From positions 1 through 49,654 of the forward strand of contig JAJFTV010000110.1 in assembly GCA_021372725.1 (NCBI GenBank): 49,654 nucleotides of DNA, in the 5' to 3' direction. Position numbers and translations under genes: made by a program. Below are positions 24,375-33,419 of this stretch, piece by piece (positions within the stretch are counted from its first letter, which is position 1; every line of letters begins with the position of its first letter). Source of the stretch: Chloroflexota bacterium (GTDB lineage Bacteria > Chloroflexota > Anaerolineae > Anaerolineales > Anaerolineaceae). Below the pieces are notes generated by a model. That model was not told where the DNA came from and searched no databases. It saw only the letters and a list, made by a program, of their open reading frames with translations.

Positions 24375-26336
24375 ATGAAGAACGAATTTATCCTTGCTTT
24401 CAACGAAGTGATAGAAGAGAAGCAATTGCCAAAGGAGGTTATCCTCCAGGCACTTGAATCTGCCATGGTTCATGCCTACCGTAGGTCACTGAATGCTTCC
24501 GCAGATCAAAAAATTGAAGCCAGGGTTGACCCCGAAACCGGAAAAGTATTGATCTATGCCGAAAAGGAAGTCGTCGAAGAGGTTCTGGATGACAGAACTG
24601 AAGTTGACCTTGCCAGAGCAAAAGCAGTGGATCCGAATGCAGAAATCGGTGGTTTGGTGGTCGTCGAGAGCACCCCCACTGATTTCGGCCGTGTAGCTGC
24701 CCAGACTGCGCGCCAGGTGATCCAGCAGCGTATTCGCGATGCGGAACGCCAGGCCCAACTGGACTATTATTCAAAGCAGTTGGGTGAAATCGTCAGCGGT
24801 ATTGTTCAGGCTGCCAACTCTCAAGGCTTAACCATTGGTCTGGAGCTGCGCGCTGAAGGGATACTTTACCGTAAAGAGATGATCCCTGGGGAGCGTTTCC
24901 GTATTCATGACCGCGTCCGGGCACTGGTTGCCGAAGCGAAGGATTCCAACAAGGGACCACAAATCATTCTCTCCAGAACACATCGCGATTTTCTACGTCG
25001 TCTGCTTGAGAACGAAGTTCCAGAGATTTATCACGGTATCGTGGAAATTCGATCCATCGCCAGAGAACCCGGTGAAAGGGCCAAAGTGGCTGTATCCACC
25101 ACCCAGGCCGGAATCGACCCGGTCGGCGCGTGCGTTGGAATTCGTGGCGTCCGAATCCAGGCAATTGTCCGCGAATTGCATGATGAAAAAATCGATGTCA
25201 TCGAATGGAACCCTGATCCGGTAGTCTTTATCGCAAAAGCCATCAGCCCCGCCAGAGTCACAGGCGTTTATCTGAGTGAAAAAAATGCCAAGACTGCCAC
25301 CGTGGTTGTGCCGGAAGATCAATTAAGTCTGGCAATCGGCAGAGATGGACAAAATGCCAGATTGGCAGCAAAACTGACTGGCTGGCGTATCGACATTAAG
25401 AGCCTGAGCGAAGCGACTTCAGATGCAATCAACAAACTGCAATCAGAACCATCGCTTGCAGCTAACCTGGAAGCCGAAAAGCCTGTACTGGAGCATATCC
25501 TTGATTTGTTGGGCAAAAAAGCGGAAGGCCGCCCTCTGACCGCAGAAGAGTATGAGGCCATGGCTCACTTCACTGACCGCGTAGAAAAGAAGATCGCCAT
25601 CCAGAACGCCCCAGAGGAACAAAAAGCAGAACACGTCGTTCCTTCAACGTTGACAGGACTGGTTCCGGAGGAGACACTGCAGCAAAATCTCCTGGACAGC
25701 GATTTACCTGAGCACGTAGCCAATATTTTACAGGAATCAGGCTATATCACCAATGGTGATTTGCTCGAACAAATGCAGAAAAACATGGATGTCATCTTCA
25801 GATTGCAGGGGATTGGCCCGAAAGCCATGGACGCCATCAACCAATGGCGCGAGAAATTGTTGCCCTCCCCGGTCATCGAAGAAGCTGTCTCACCGGTCGA
25901 AGAAGAAATTCCGGTGGAAAATGCAGCCAGAGAGGCAGAGCCGGAAAGTATCAAACCTTTGGAAGAAGCAGTCGAGATCGAACCGCTTGCAGAGACTGTT
26001 GAGTTTGAAACACAGCAAAAGGTTGAAGAACTGACATCCGAACCGGAAATCGAAACCGTCAAAGCCACGGAAGAGACTGCTGAGGGAACCAGCGGAGAAG
26101 AGGAAGAATCTGAGGTCTCCTTCGAGGAATTGTTCAAACTCAAACCTTCGATCATGACTGATGAGGTCATCGATGATGAAGAGGAAGAGGTTGATGGGGC
26201 GAATTTTGGCGGAGCAAAGAAAAAGAAAAAGAAGAAGAAGCGCCGGTTTGTTGAAATCGAGTATGACCCGGAAGCAGACCTCACTGTGGTCCACAAAAAA
26301 CACAAACTTGGTGATGATGAATGGGAAATTACATAA
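24375..26336 (+). CDS. nusA: Transcription termination/antitermination factor NusA, long C-terminal form
   Basis: NusA binds RNA polymerase and modulates pausing, termination and antitermination. The 653 residues contain the N-terminal RNAP-binding domain, an S1 domain (about 135-200), and two KH domains (about 205-345) with VGACVGIRG and [20 protein letters not shown] helix-hairpin-helix-like segment with [10 protein letters not shown] follows near 480. The C-terminus is unusual: about 150 acidic residues, then a Lys run and a short basic-acidic end. The ATG at 24375 has GGAG eight bases upstream; the ATG at 24357 has no spacing for one. rimP, the usual first gene of this operon, is missing here. 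Confidence 0.95.
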   Translation: MKNEFILAFNEVIEEKQLPKEVILQALESAMVHAYRRSLNASADQKIEARVDPETGKVLIYAEKEVVEEVLDDRTEVDLARAKAVDPNAEIGGLVVVESTPTDFGRVAAQTARQVIQQRIRDAERQAQLDYYSKQLGEIVSGIVQAANSQGLTIGLELRAEGILYRKEMIPGERFRIHDRVRALVAEAKDSNKGPQIILSRTHRDFLRRLLENEVPEIYHGIVEIRSIAREPGERAKVAVSTTQAGIDPVGACVGIRGVRIQAIVRELHDEKIDVIEWNPDPVVFIAKAISPARVTGVYLSEKNAKTATVVVPEDQLSLAIGRDGQNARLAAKLTGWRIDIKSLSEATSDAINKLQSEPSLAANLEAEKPVLEHILDLLGKKAEGRPLTAEEYEAMAHFTDRVEKKIAIQNAPEEQKAEHVVPSTLTGLVPEETLQQNLLDSDLPEHVANILQESGYITNGDLLEQMQKNMDVIFRLQGIGPKAMDAINQWREKLLPSPVIEEAVSPVEEEIPVENAAREAEPESIKPLEEAVEIEPLAETVEFETQQKVEELTSEPEIETVKATEETAEGTSGEEEESEVSFEELFKLKPSIMTDEVIDDEEEEVDGANFGGAKKKKKKKKRRFVEIEYDPEADLTVVHKKHKLGDDEWEIT

Positions 26337-26366
26337 TCGATTTCCCTGTAATATCCAGGGAGAAGT

Positions 26367-26404
26367 TCTTCTTATCCGGAATGCAATTATTCCGGATAAG
26401 AAGA
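26367..26404 (+). repeat. Perfect 16-bp inverted repeat between nusA and rnpM
   Basis: TCTTCTTATCCGGAAT (26367-26382) and ATTCCGGATAAGAAGA (26389-26404) form a perfect 16-bp stem with loop GCAATT. No T-run follows, so it is not a standard terminator. In the mRNA it could be an RNase III-type processing site or a stability element. Confidence 0.85.
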
Positions 26405-26433
26405 TAACTGGATGGAAAATTAAGCGTGATTAA

Positions 26434-26796
26434 ATGGGCAAGAAGAAACCGGACCGTATCAAGCATATTCCACAAAGAACGTGTGTGGGCTGTCGGATGG
26501 TTACCTCAAAACGAAGTTTAATCCGCCTGGTAAAAACTGAAAATGGGATCACGATCGATCCAATCGGGAAAATGGCAGGCAGAGGTGTTTACCTGCATGC
26601 ATTCCAGGATTGTTGGAAAAAAGGACTAAAGGGGTCCATCGCAAAGGGTCTGAAAACTGATCTGTCAGCCGCCGAACTTCGCATAATCAACGATTTCATG
26701 GCAACTCTGCCGGAAAATGACGGCCAAATAATTCAAATAGACACTGAAACCAACACCGTTGACCAATCGTCTGCTGCAAACAAAACAGACTTATGA
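26434..26796 (+). CDS. rnpM: YlxR/RnpM family RNA-binding protein
   Basis: This is a YlxR (DUF448) protein of 120 residues, a family recently described as a modulator of RNase P. The signature RTCVGCRMVTSKRSLIRLV lies near residues 14-32, and GRGVYLHAFQDCW near 50-62. The ORF extends about 30 residues beyond the usual 90, with a polar tail. It sits in its normal place between nusA and infB, downstream of a strong hairpin. Confidence 0.92.
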   Translation: MGKKKPDRIKHIPQRTCVGCRMVTSKRSLIRLVKTENGITIDPIGKMAGRGVYLHAFQDCWKKGLKGSIAKGLKTDLSAAELRIINDFMATLPENDGQIIQIDTETNTVDQSSAANKTDL

Positions 26797-26859
26797 ACAA
26801 CCTGGTGAAATCAGTGATTTGACTGACGCAAAAAATGAAAACCAAGGGGCGAGGTGCGT

Positions 26860-28644
26860 ATGAGTAAAACTGAAAATAAACAAATTGAACTGCCTGCCAG
26901 TATCACGGTTCGTGAGCTGGCACAACGCGTACAAGCAAGCCCCATCGATGTCATCAAGATACTCATGACGAATGGTGTCATGGCGAATATTAACCAGACG
27001 ATTGATTACGATACCGCTGCGGTCATTGCATCAGAATTGGGTTTCGAGGCAACGCTGGAAGTTGCCGAACAAGCAGAAGTAATCGACACCGGAACTGTTC
27101 CCTATTGGCGGCAGTTGATAGCCAATGAAAAACCCAAGGATCTGGTAAATCGAGCGCCTGTCATTACAATTCTGGGTCACGTAGATCATGGTAAAACCAC
27201 CCTGTTGGATGCCATTCGAAAATCTGAGGTTGCAGCGGGAGAATTTGGCGGGATCACCCAGCATATCGGTGCCTATCAAATTGAATATAAAGGGAAAATG
27301 ATTACCTTCCTGGATACCCCAGGTCACGCCGCCTTTACAGCCATGCGCGCCCGAGGTGCCCAGGGAGCGGATATTGTAATTCTGGTCGTAGCGGCAAACG
27401 ATGGTGTAATGCCTCAAACACGGGAAGCCATCAACCACGCCACAGCCGCCAAAGTGCCGATCATCGTGGCTTTGAACAAAATTGATCTGGAAGATGCCAA
27501 CCCTGAGTTCACAAAAAAACAGCTCGCCGAGTTGGGCCTTGTACCGGATGAATGGGGTGGAAATACAATGATCGTTCCGGTATCAGCCAAGACAAAAACA
27601 GGCCTTGATGATCTTCTGGAAGCAATTCTGCTGGTCGCCGATAGCAATGAAATCAAGGCAAACCCCAACAGCCTGGCTGTCGGAACGGTCATCGAAGCCG
27701 AAATTGACAAGACCAAGGGTGTGCTTGCCACATTATTAATCCAGAACGGGAGCCTCCAATCCGGGGATTTTATCGTCGCCGGTCAATCTTCCGGGAAAAT
27801 ACGCGCCATGTTTGATTTCCGTGGTAAAAGCCTGCGCAAAGCTGGCCCATCCACCCCGGTGCGCATCATGGGTCTCAGCGATGTTCCTCATGCCGGTGAC
27901 TTCTTTCAGGTCTACAAAGACGAGAAAGAAGGGCGGCAGGTGGTGCAAAAGCGAAAACTGGCCACGCAGGAAAAAAGGTCATCTGCTCCCAAGGCAACCC
28001 TGGAAGAGATGTTTGCCAATTTCCAGGCAGGCAAGATCCGTGAATTGCAGCTTATCATCAAAGCGGATGTTGAAGGTTCACTCGAACCGATCGTTGAATC
28101 CCTGAAGGAAATAAAGTCCGACGAAATTCATATCAATATCCTTCATGCCCAGACCGGTAACATCAGCGAAGGTGACGTCATCCTTGCTGCCGCTTCCAAT
28201 GCCATTATTATCGGTTTCAACGTCAAAGCCGATTCTGCAGCAAAAAAGCTGGCTGAAACAGAACGTATCTCAATCCGGCTTTACAACATAATCTATCGCC
28301 TGATCGAAGACGTGGAAAAGGCTTTGAAAGGTCTGTTGGAACCGGAATATGAAGAGGTGGAGCTTGGAAAGGCTGAGGTATTGGCAGTTTTTCCTATTTC
28401 CAAGATTGGAAATATAGCAGGATGTAAAGTACTGCAAGGAGAAATTCGCCGCAACGCCAAAGCCCGGGTCACCCGCAAGGGTGAGTTAATCTTTGAAACT
28501 GAAGTATCCTCCCTTCGCCACGAAAAGGAAATCGTCCGTGAGGTACGGCAGGGATTTGAATGTGGTATCTCACTGCGAAACTTCAATGATTTCCAACCCG
28601 GCGATATTATTGAGGCATATACTTTTGAGGAAAAGAAGTTTTAA
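26860..28644 (+). CDS. infB: Translation initiation factor IF-2, short form
   Basis: IF-2 is the GTPase that brings formyl-Met-tRNA to the 30S subunit and promotes subunit joining. The 594 residues carry one N-terminal IF2-N fold (ASITVRELAQRV) and a short linker. The G domain follows, with GHVDHGKTT near 109-117, DTPGHAAF and NKIDL, and then domains II to IV ending VREVRQGFECGISL. The long variable N-terminal region of many bacteria is absent. The ATG at 26860, with GAGG close upstream, is preferred to the GTG at 26854. Confidence 0.96.
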   Translation: MSKTENKQIELPASITVRELAQRVQASPIDVIKILMTNGVMANINQTIDYDTAAVIASELGFEATLEVAEQAEVIDTGTVPYWRQLIANEKPKDLVNRAPVITILGHVDHGKTTLLDAIRKSEVAAGEFGGITQHIGAYQIEYKGKMITFLDTPGHAAFTAMRARGAQGADIVILVVAANDGVMPQTREAINHATAAKVPIIVALNKIDLEDANPEFTKKQLAELGLVPDEWGGNTMIVPVSAKTKTGLDDLLEAILLVADSNEIKANPNSLAVGTVIEAEIDKTKGVLATLLIQNGSLQSGDFIVAGQSSGKIRAMFDFRGKSLRKAGPSTPVRIMGLSDVPHAGDFFQVYKDEKEGRQVVQKRKLATQEKRSSAPKATLEEMFANFQAGKIRELQLIIKADVEGSLEPIVESLKEIKSDEIHINILHAQTGNISEGDVILAAASNAIIIGFNVKADSAAKKLAETERISIRLYNIIYRLIEDVEKALKGLLEPEYEEVELGKAEVLAVFPISKIGNIAGCKVLQGEIRRNAKARVTRKGELIFETEVSSLRHEKEIVREVRQGFECGISLRNFNDFQPGDIIEAYTFEEKKF

Positions 28645-28672
28645 GATAGTGCGATTATTATGAGAGGGTACC

Positions 28673-29041
28673 ATGCCATCGAAAATTCGTCTGCAAAGAA
28701 TAGCAGACCGATTTAGGGAAGAATTAAGTGAAATGTTGATCATGGATATCGCAGATCCGCGTCTGAACGGGATTACGATTACAGATGTAAAGGTGGACCG
28801 CGAATTGACATTTGCTGACATCTACGTTTCTGCGGTGGAAGGGAAGGAACGGGAAGCTGAGATTATGGAAGCTCTTCAGCACGCCCGTGGCTTTTTACGT
28901 TCCACGATCGCCGACCGCATTGAATTAAGAATACATCCCCAGCTCCGGTTTCATTGGGATCCGACTCCTGAACGCGCTGACAAGATCGATCGTCTGATCC
29001 ATTCGTTGAACAAATCCGAAGAAGAAACCCATCAGGAATAA
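28673..29041 (+). CDS. rbfA: Ribosome-binding factor A
   Basis: RbfA is a cold-shock-linked KH-type protein needed for maturation of the 16S rRNA 5' end in 30S subunits. Its 122 residues show the family pattern: RLQRIADRFREELSEML at the N-terminus, DPRLNGITITDVKV, DIYVSAVEG, and LRIHPQLRFHWDPTPERAD at the C-terminus. It follows infB by 28 bases and is followed five bases later by nrnA. This is the standard operon order. Confidence 0.95.
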   Translation: MPSKIRLQRIADRFREELSEMLIMDIADPRLNGITITDVKVDRELTFADIYVSAVEGKEREAEIMEALQHARGFLRSTIADRIELRIHPQLRFHWDPTPERADKIDRLIHSLNKSEEETHQE

Positions 29042-29046
29042 CTCGC

Positions 29047-29994
29047 ATGGAGCCAGATTACATTCAGGTTGTACGTAATTTCCTCGCTTCGCGCAAACGG
29101 TTCCTGGTTACTTCCCATATCCGCCCTGATGGGGATGCAACCGGCTCATTGATCGGTTTGGGGCTTGCCCTGCAGGCAGCAGGCAAATCGGTTCAAATGG
29201 TGATGACTGACGGCGCTCCGGGATCCTATGATTTTTTGACTGGATTTGATCAAATCAGCAGGAATATTTCCGGCGAGTTTGACGGCTTCATTACACTGGA
29301 TTGTTCTGATATAGGACGCCTGGGGGAGACATTTGCTCAAATCAAACCGGATCTGAATATCGATCACCACTTCACAAATGACAACTTTGCTGTATTGAAT
29401 TGGGTTGAGCCAGAAGCCAGTGCCACATCTGAGATTCTCGCGGATCATTTACCAGCCTGGGGGCTGCCCATTACCCAAACTGTCGCTGAAGCCCTGTTGA
29501 TGGGGATTGTAATTGATACAATCGGCTTTAAGACTTCGAACGTTTCGCCTAAAACATTCCGCCTGGCAGCCGATTTGGTGGAACTGGGTGCAAATCTTTC
29601 GGTCGTTTATAATAAGGGACTGGAAGTACGCAGTTTTGAAGCAGTCCGGCTTTGGGGTCATGGTATCGCAAATTTGCACATGGATGGCAGCCTGATTTGG
29701 GCCAACCTGACTTTGCAGGACAGAAAAGCAGCCGGATATCCCGGCCGGGATGATGCTGATTTGATCAATCTGCTTTCCACCGTAACCAGGGCTAATGTGG
29801 CTGTAATTTTTGTCGAAGAAAATGATGGGAAGGTCAAGGTCAGTTGGCGGGCCAAGCCAGGTTATGATGTCTCAAAAATTGCTGCGGCTTTTGGCGGTGG
29901 CGGGCACAAGGCAGCCTCTGGAGCAGAAATCATCGGATCACTTGAAAAAGTGAATCGTGAAGTACTGGAAGCCACGAAAATGTTACTGAAATAA
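29047..29994 (+). CDS. nrnA: DHH-family nanoRNase / pAp phosphatase
   Basis: This is a DHH/DHHA1 phosphoesterase of 315 residues that degrades short oligoribonucleotides and adenosine 3',5'-bisphosphate. Visible motifs are SHIRPDGDATGS near 23-34, LDCSD near 81, DHHFTN near 106-111, and the DHHA1 signature FGGGGHKAASGA near 281-292. The gene occupies the usual slot between rbfA and truB. Its start lies five bases after the rbfA stop. Confidence 0.93.
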   Translation: MEPDYIQVVRNFLASRKRFLVTSHIRPDGDATGSLIGLGLALQAAGKSVQMVMTDGAPGSYDFLTGFDQISRNISGEFDGFITLDCSDIGRLGETFAQIKPDLNIDHHFTNDNFAVLNWVEPEASATSEILADHLPAWGLPITQTVAEALLMGIVIDTIGFKTSNVSPKTFRLAADLVELGANLSVVYNKGLEVRSFEAVRLWGHGIANLHMDGSLIWANLTLQDRKAAGYPGRDDADLINLLSTVTRANVAVIFVEENDGKVKVSWRAKPGYDVSKIAAAFGGGGHKAASGAEIIGSLEKVNREVLEATKMLLK

Positions 29995-30033
29995 TTCGAG
30001 GTATGAGGTAATTATTCAGGATGGTCACAGAAA

Positions 30034-30951
30034 ATGGAATCAAGGGATAAGAAATTCGATCTAAAAAATATCATATCAGGTGTTTTGGTCATCGATAAAC
30101 CCGTTGGCCTGACATCGCATGATGTGGTTCAAATTGTGCGTCGGGGAACCCATATCCGTCGTGCAGGTCATACAGGTACATTAGATCCGCGTGCATCAGG
30201 CGTTTTAGTGGTCTTGATCGGTCCTGCTGTACGTCTTAGTGAATACGTATCGGCTTCCAACAAGAGGTACCAAGCGATCATCCAATTGGGAACCGCAACC
30301 GACACCTATGATTCAAATGGAGCCATTACAAAAACCGCACCGGTCAATATTACAGAAGACGAATTTGAAAGCACGCTTCACGAATTTGAAGGGGAAATAA
30401 AACAGGTTCCACCTCCCTATTCCGCCATCAAGGTCAATGGTCGAAAAGCGTATGATATGGCCCGCGAAGGCGAGGAAGTTGAGCTGGAACCGCGCACCAT
30501 CCATGTATACAACATCGAACTCCTGGAATGGGCCCCGCCGGAAGTTGTAGTGGATGTGTACTGCTCATCGGGTACCTACATGCGTTCTCTTGCCCATGAA
30601 TTAGGTGAAAGAATTGGTTGTGGTGCTCATCTGGTAGGTCTGCGTAGAACTAAAAGCGGAAGATTTACTTTGCGGGATGCCACAGCGCTAAACAAGCTTC
30701 GTCAATCATTTGAGGATGGCTCCTGGTATCAATACCTGATACCTGCTGCCGAGGCTCTCTCGGATTGGCCGTCCATTGAACTTACACAACAGCAGGTTGA
30801 GGACGTTCATCATGGGCATCGCATTCCTGCCGAACCTGACAGCCCCAAACAGGTACGCGCTATCAGCGAACAAGGCGAACTGGTTGCATTACTTGAGCTG
30901 GTGGAAGACGAATTGGTCTGGCAGCCGCGCAAGGTATTTTTCAGCGAATAA
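30034..30951 (+). CDS. truB: tRNA pseudouridine-55 synthase TruB
   Basis: TruB makes pseudouridine 55 in the T-loop of most tRNAs. The 305 residues contain GVLVIDKPVGLTSHDVV near 17-33, the catalytic motif HTGTLDPRASGVL near 46-58 (Asp near 52), and RYQAIIQLG, PPPYSAIKVNG and CSSGTYMRSLAHELG. An extended C-terminal region of about 75 residues resembles a PUA-like domain. There is no strong ribosome-binding site before the ATG. A start slightly downstream is possible but would remove no motif. Confidence 0.94.
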   Translation: MESRDKKFDLKNIISGVLVIDKPVGLTSHDVVQIVRRGTHIRRAGHTGTLDPRASGVLVVLIGPAVRLSEYVSASNKRYQAIIQLGTATDTYDSNGAITKTAPVNITEDEFESTLHEFEGEIKQVPPPYSAIKVNGRKAYDMAREGEEVELEPRTIHVYNIELLEWAPPEVVVDVYCSSGTYMRSLAHELGERIGCGAHLVGLRRTKSGRFTLRDATALNKLRQSFEDGSWYQYLIPAAEALSDWPSIELTQQQVEDVHHGHRIPAEPDSPKQVRAISEQGELVALLELVEDELVWQPRKVFFSE

Positions 30952-31010
30952 TACAAGGCCATATCGATCTTTTATGTCGTTTGATCTGAAAACTTGAGGA
31001 TTCCCGGAAA

Positions 31011-31925
31011 ATGCAGTTTCATCACCGTGGTTTGGATAGTTTTTGCCTGGATGCATCGGCCATTACGATCGGTTCCTTTGATGGTGTTCACCAGGGACAT
31101 CAATTCATTTTTGATCGATTAACGACCTACGCAAAAGCTCACTCCATCCCATCCGTGGTGATTACATTTTTTCCACATCCGATCATCGTTCTGCGGGATA
31201 TCAAAGAACCTTACTACCTGACATTACCCGACGAAAGAGCCTCCATTCTGTTCCAATTGGGGATCGATTATGTAGTGACAATCCCTTTTACCCATCAGCT
31301 TTCCAACTCCACTCCATTTGAATTTATGGACCGGGTGAATCAACACATCCATATCCAGCACATTTTTATCGGCGAAGATTTTGCCCTGGGCAAAGACAGA
31401 AAAGGCAGCCCTGAAGCATTAAAAGAAATTGGAAAGATACTCGGGTACGATTTGGAGATCATCTCCTTCAAGGAAGGTGAACAAAACAGAGTCTCTTCGA
31501 GCAGGATCAGGAATTATCTAAAGGAAGGGAAAGTCGAAAATGCCAACGCTCTTTTGGGACGCCCTTACACTATTCCGGTTCAAATTTTATCCGATCTGAA
31601 AACCGTAAACCGATCGGGTGAAATCATCACACTGGAAATGAAATGCGATCCCATGCAGCTTCTGCCTGCACCAGGACTCTACAATGCGGTATTGGAAGCG
31701 GAACCAGGCATTCAAGTTCCGTTCTTTGTTAAACCCAAAATTAATGATCGTCAATCCTTATTAATCGGCCTGTTTCCAGCAAAAACCGGCAGCTTTCCTT
31801 TCGACAAAATTTTTACCAGATTATCTTTTTATTCCAGATTCCAAAAAATCCCTGCCGGCATTCTAGGCCTGGAGAAGGATTACCCAATCATTACGGAAAT
31901 CATTGCGACGATCCATGGAGAGTGA
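31011..31925 (+). CDS. ribF: FAD synthetase family protein (RibF-like) with unrecognisable flavokinase half
   Basis: This is a RibF-type protein of 304 residues. The N-terminal FAD synthetase (adenylyltransferase) half is clear: ITIGSFDGVHQGHQ near 18-31, TFFPHPI near 51-57, and the late motif SSSRIRNYLKEG near 162-173. The C-terminal ~120 residues occupy the place of the riboflavin kinase domain and begin GRPYTIP. However, the expected motifs are not visible: GFPTAN, the GxxNIGxxPTF segment, DLYG, and the ExxKF pattern. The domain may be strongly divergent, or the protein may only adenylate FMN. It follows truB in the usual order, and the ThyX-like gene starts one base after its stop. Confidence 0.82.
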   Translation: MQFHHRGLDSFCLDASAITIGSFDGVHQGHQFIFDRLTTYAKAHSIPSVVITFFPHPIIVLRDIKEPYYLTLPDERASILFQLGIDYVVTIPFTHQLSNSTPFEFMDRVNQHIHIQHIFIGEDFALGKDRKGSPEALKEIGKILGYDLEIISFKEGEQNRVSSSRIRNYLKEGKVENANALLGRPYTIPVQILSDLKTVNRSGEIITLEMKCDPMQLLPAPGLYNAVLEAEPGIQVPFFVKPKINDRQSLLIGLFPAKTGSFPFDKIFTRLSFYSRFQKIPAGILGLEKDYPIITEIIATIHGE

Positions 31926-31926
31926 T

Positions 31927-33363
31927 ATGACCCGCGAGCGAAGCATCTACCTTTTGAACCCCAAGGAACTTTCTCCTGAAACCATTGCCGTCGCTTTTGC
32001 CAAAACATCCCGTTCCTCTAAATCTTTTTCAACGATTGCACAGGAATTATCCGATGAGGCCAGTGCCGATTTTCATGAAAAATGGGTGGTCGGCTATGGA
32101 CATGCCTCGGTTGCCGAACACGCTGTACTGCACATTGCAATTGAAAATATATCCCGCCTGGCAATAGAGACGCTGGAAAGCAATCGTCTGGCATCCTATA
32201 CAGAGAAATCCAGCCGCTATCAAAAATGGAGACCCGACAGCTTTTACGTACCGGCAGAATTGAACGATCACCCGGAACTAAAAACAAAATATCAAAATAC
32301 ATGTCGTTTTTTATTTGAAACCTATGAAAATGCCCTGCCGGCTGTAAAAAAAGTGGTCGAAAATATGGTTCCCTGCCAGAAAGATGAAAATCCTGATGCG
32401 TGGCAGCAGCGTATTCGATCCGACTATGTGGATGTGTGCCGCTATCTGTTGCCTGCCAGCTCATTGGCCAATGTGGGCGTTACCATTAACGGACGGGCGC
32501 TTGAATACGCCATTCAAAAAATGATCTCTCATCCCCTGCAAGAGGTTCGCACAATCGGTGAAGAAATCAAAATCGTGGCTGAGAAGAATATTCCAACCCT
32601 GGTTAAATATGCCCAACCATCTGCTTATCTGCAATCGGTTTATCAGGAGATTCCGGTTATATCGAACAATCATCCGACGGTCGATCCGGAAATTTTCTCC
32701 TGCCGGTTGGTTTCTTATGATCAAAACGCTGAAAACCGGGTTTTGGCAGCAGGATTGTATCGCTTTGGAACCTTGTCGTATGAACAGTACCTGCAAATTG
32801 TCGAAGACATGAAGCCTGAACAAAGGAAATCGCTTGCCCAACAAATGCTGGGCAGCCGTTCACGTTTCGATGTTCCAATCCGTGAGTTGGAACATGCCTT
32901 CTTCACATTTGATGTTGTGTTGGATCAAGGTGCCTATTTTGAACTCAAACGGCATCGAATGATGACGCAAACACCCCAATCCCTGACGACAAAGCTTGGA
33001 TTTGCTCTCCCCAGGAAACTCGTTCAGGCTGGCCTGCGCGACATCTTCATGCAGGCCATTGAAATGGTTGAAAACACATACGATGAAATTTACCAGTTCA
33101 ATCCCGATGCAGCTTCCTATATTGTTCCAAACGCCTATAACCGCCGCGTTCTATTGACGATGAACCTGCGTACGATTTTCCATCTTGTTAATCTGCGCGC
33201 GGCTCCCAATGCGCATTTTGCATTCCGCCGTATTGCCAATAAGATACGCGAGGAAGTTTTACGGGTCTCTCCTCTGCTGGGCAGCTTCATTTATCAACCG
33301 GATGCCGAAACCTGGCAAAGTATCGAAGACTGCCATTTCGAATTTACGGAATCCACTCATTAA
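31927..33363 (+). CDS. Tandem ThyX-like protein (flavin-dependent thymidylate synthase family)
   Basis: This protein of 478 residues is about twice the length of ThyX, which makes dTMP with FAD. Both halves resemble ThyX. Half one has GHASVAEH (58-65) and SNRLASYTEKSSRY (85-98), which aligns with the signature RHRxxSxNExSxRY but lacks the leading RH. Half two has RHRMMTQTPQSLTT starting at Arg342, which keeps RHR but loses the ExSxRY part. A later NLRTIFHLVNLRAAPNAHFAFRR (given in part) resembles the ThyX C-terminal helix. The two halves could form a pseudo-tetramer with shared sites. The ATG at 31927 has GGAG six bases upstream. It overlaps the ribF region closely and is likely the last operon gene. 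Confidence 0.8.
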   Translation: MTRERSIYLLNPKELSPETIAVAFAKTSRSSKSFSTIAQELSDEASADFHEKWVVGYGHASVAEHAVLHIAIENISRLAIETLESNRLASYTEKSSRYQKWRPDSFYVPAELNDHPELKTKYQNTCRFLFETYENALPAVKKVVENMVPCQKDENPDAWQQRIRSDYVDVCRYLLPASSLANVGVTINGRALEYAIQKMISHPLQEVRTIGEEIKIVAEKNIPTLVKYAQPSAYLQSVYQEIPVISNNHPTVDPEIFSCRLVSYDQNAENRVLAAGLYRFGTLSYEQYLQIVEDMKPEQRKSLAQQMLGSRSRFDVPIRELEHAFFTFDVVLDQGAYFELKRHRMMTQTPQSLTTKLGFALPRKLVQAGLRDIFMQAIEMVENTYDEIYQFNPDAASYIVPNAYNRRVLLTMNLRTIFHLVNLRAAPNAHFAFRRIANKIREEVLRVSPLLGSFIYQPDAETWQSIEDCHFEFTESTH

Positions 33364-33407
33364 TTTGCATTGAGTAAAGACGGCAGATACTCATTGACAA
33401 AAAGCCG

Positions 33408-33413
33408 TATACT
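33408..33413 (+). promoter_or_regulatory. -10 box of a probable leaderless gene
   Basis: TATACT ends six bases before the ATG at 33420, which would place the first base of the transcript on the start codon itself. TTGACA at 33394-33399 is too close to serve as its -35. No ribosome-binding site is present. Confidence 0.4.
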
Positions 33414-33419
33414 TAATGT

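Noticed and set aside
33394..33399. TTGACA as the -35 box for the gene at 33420
   Set aside because: It is only eight bases from the TATACT box, and no -10 sequence lies 16-18 bases downstream of it.
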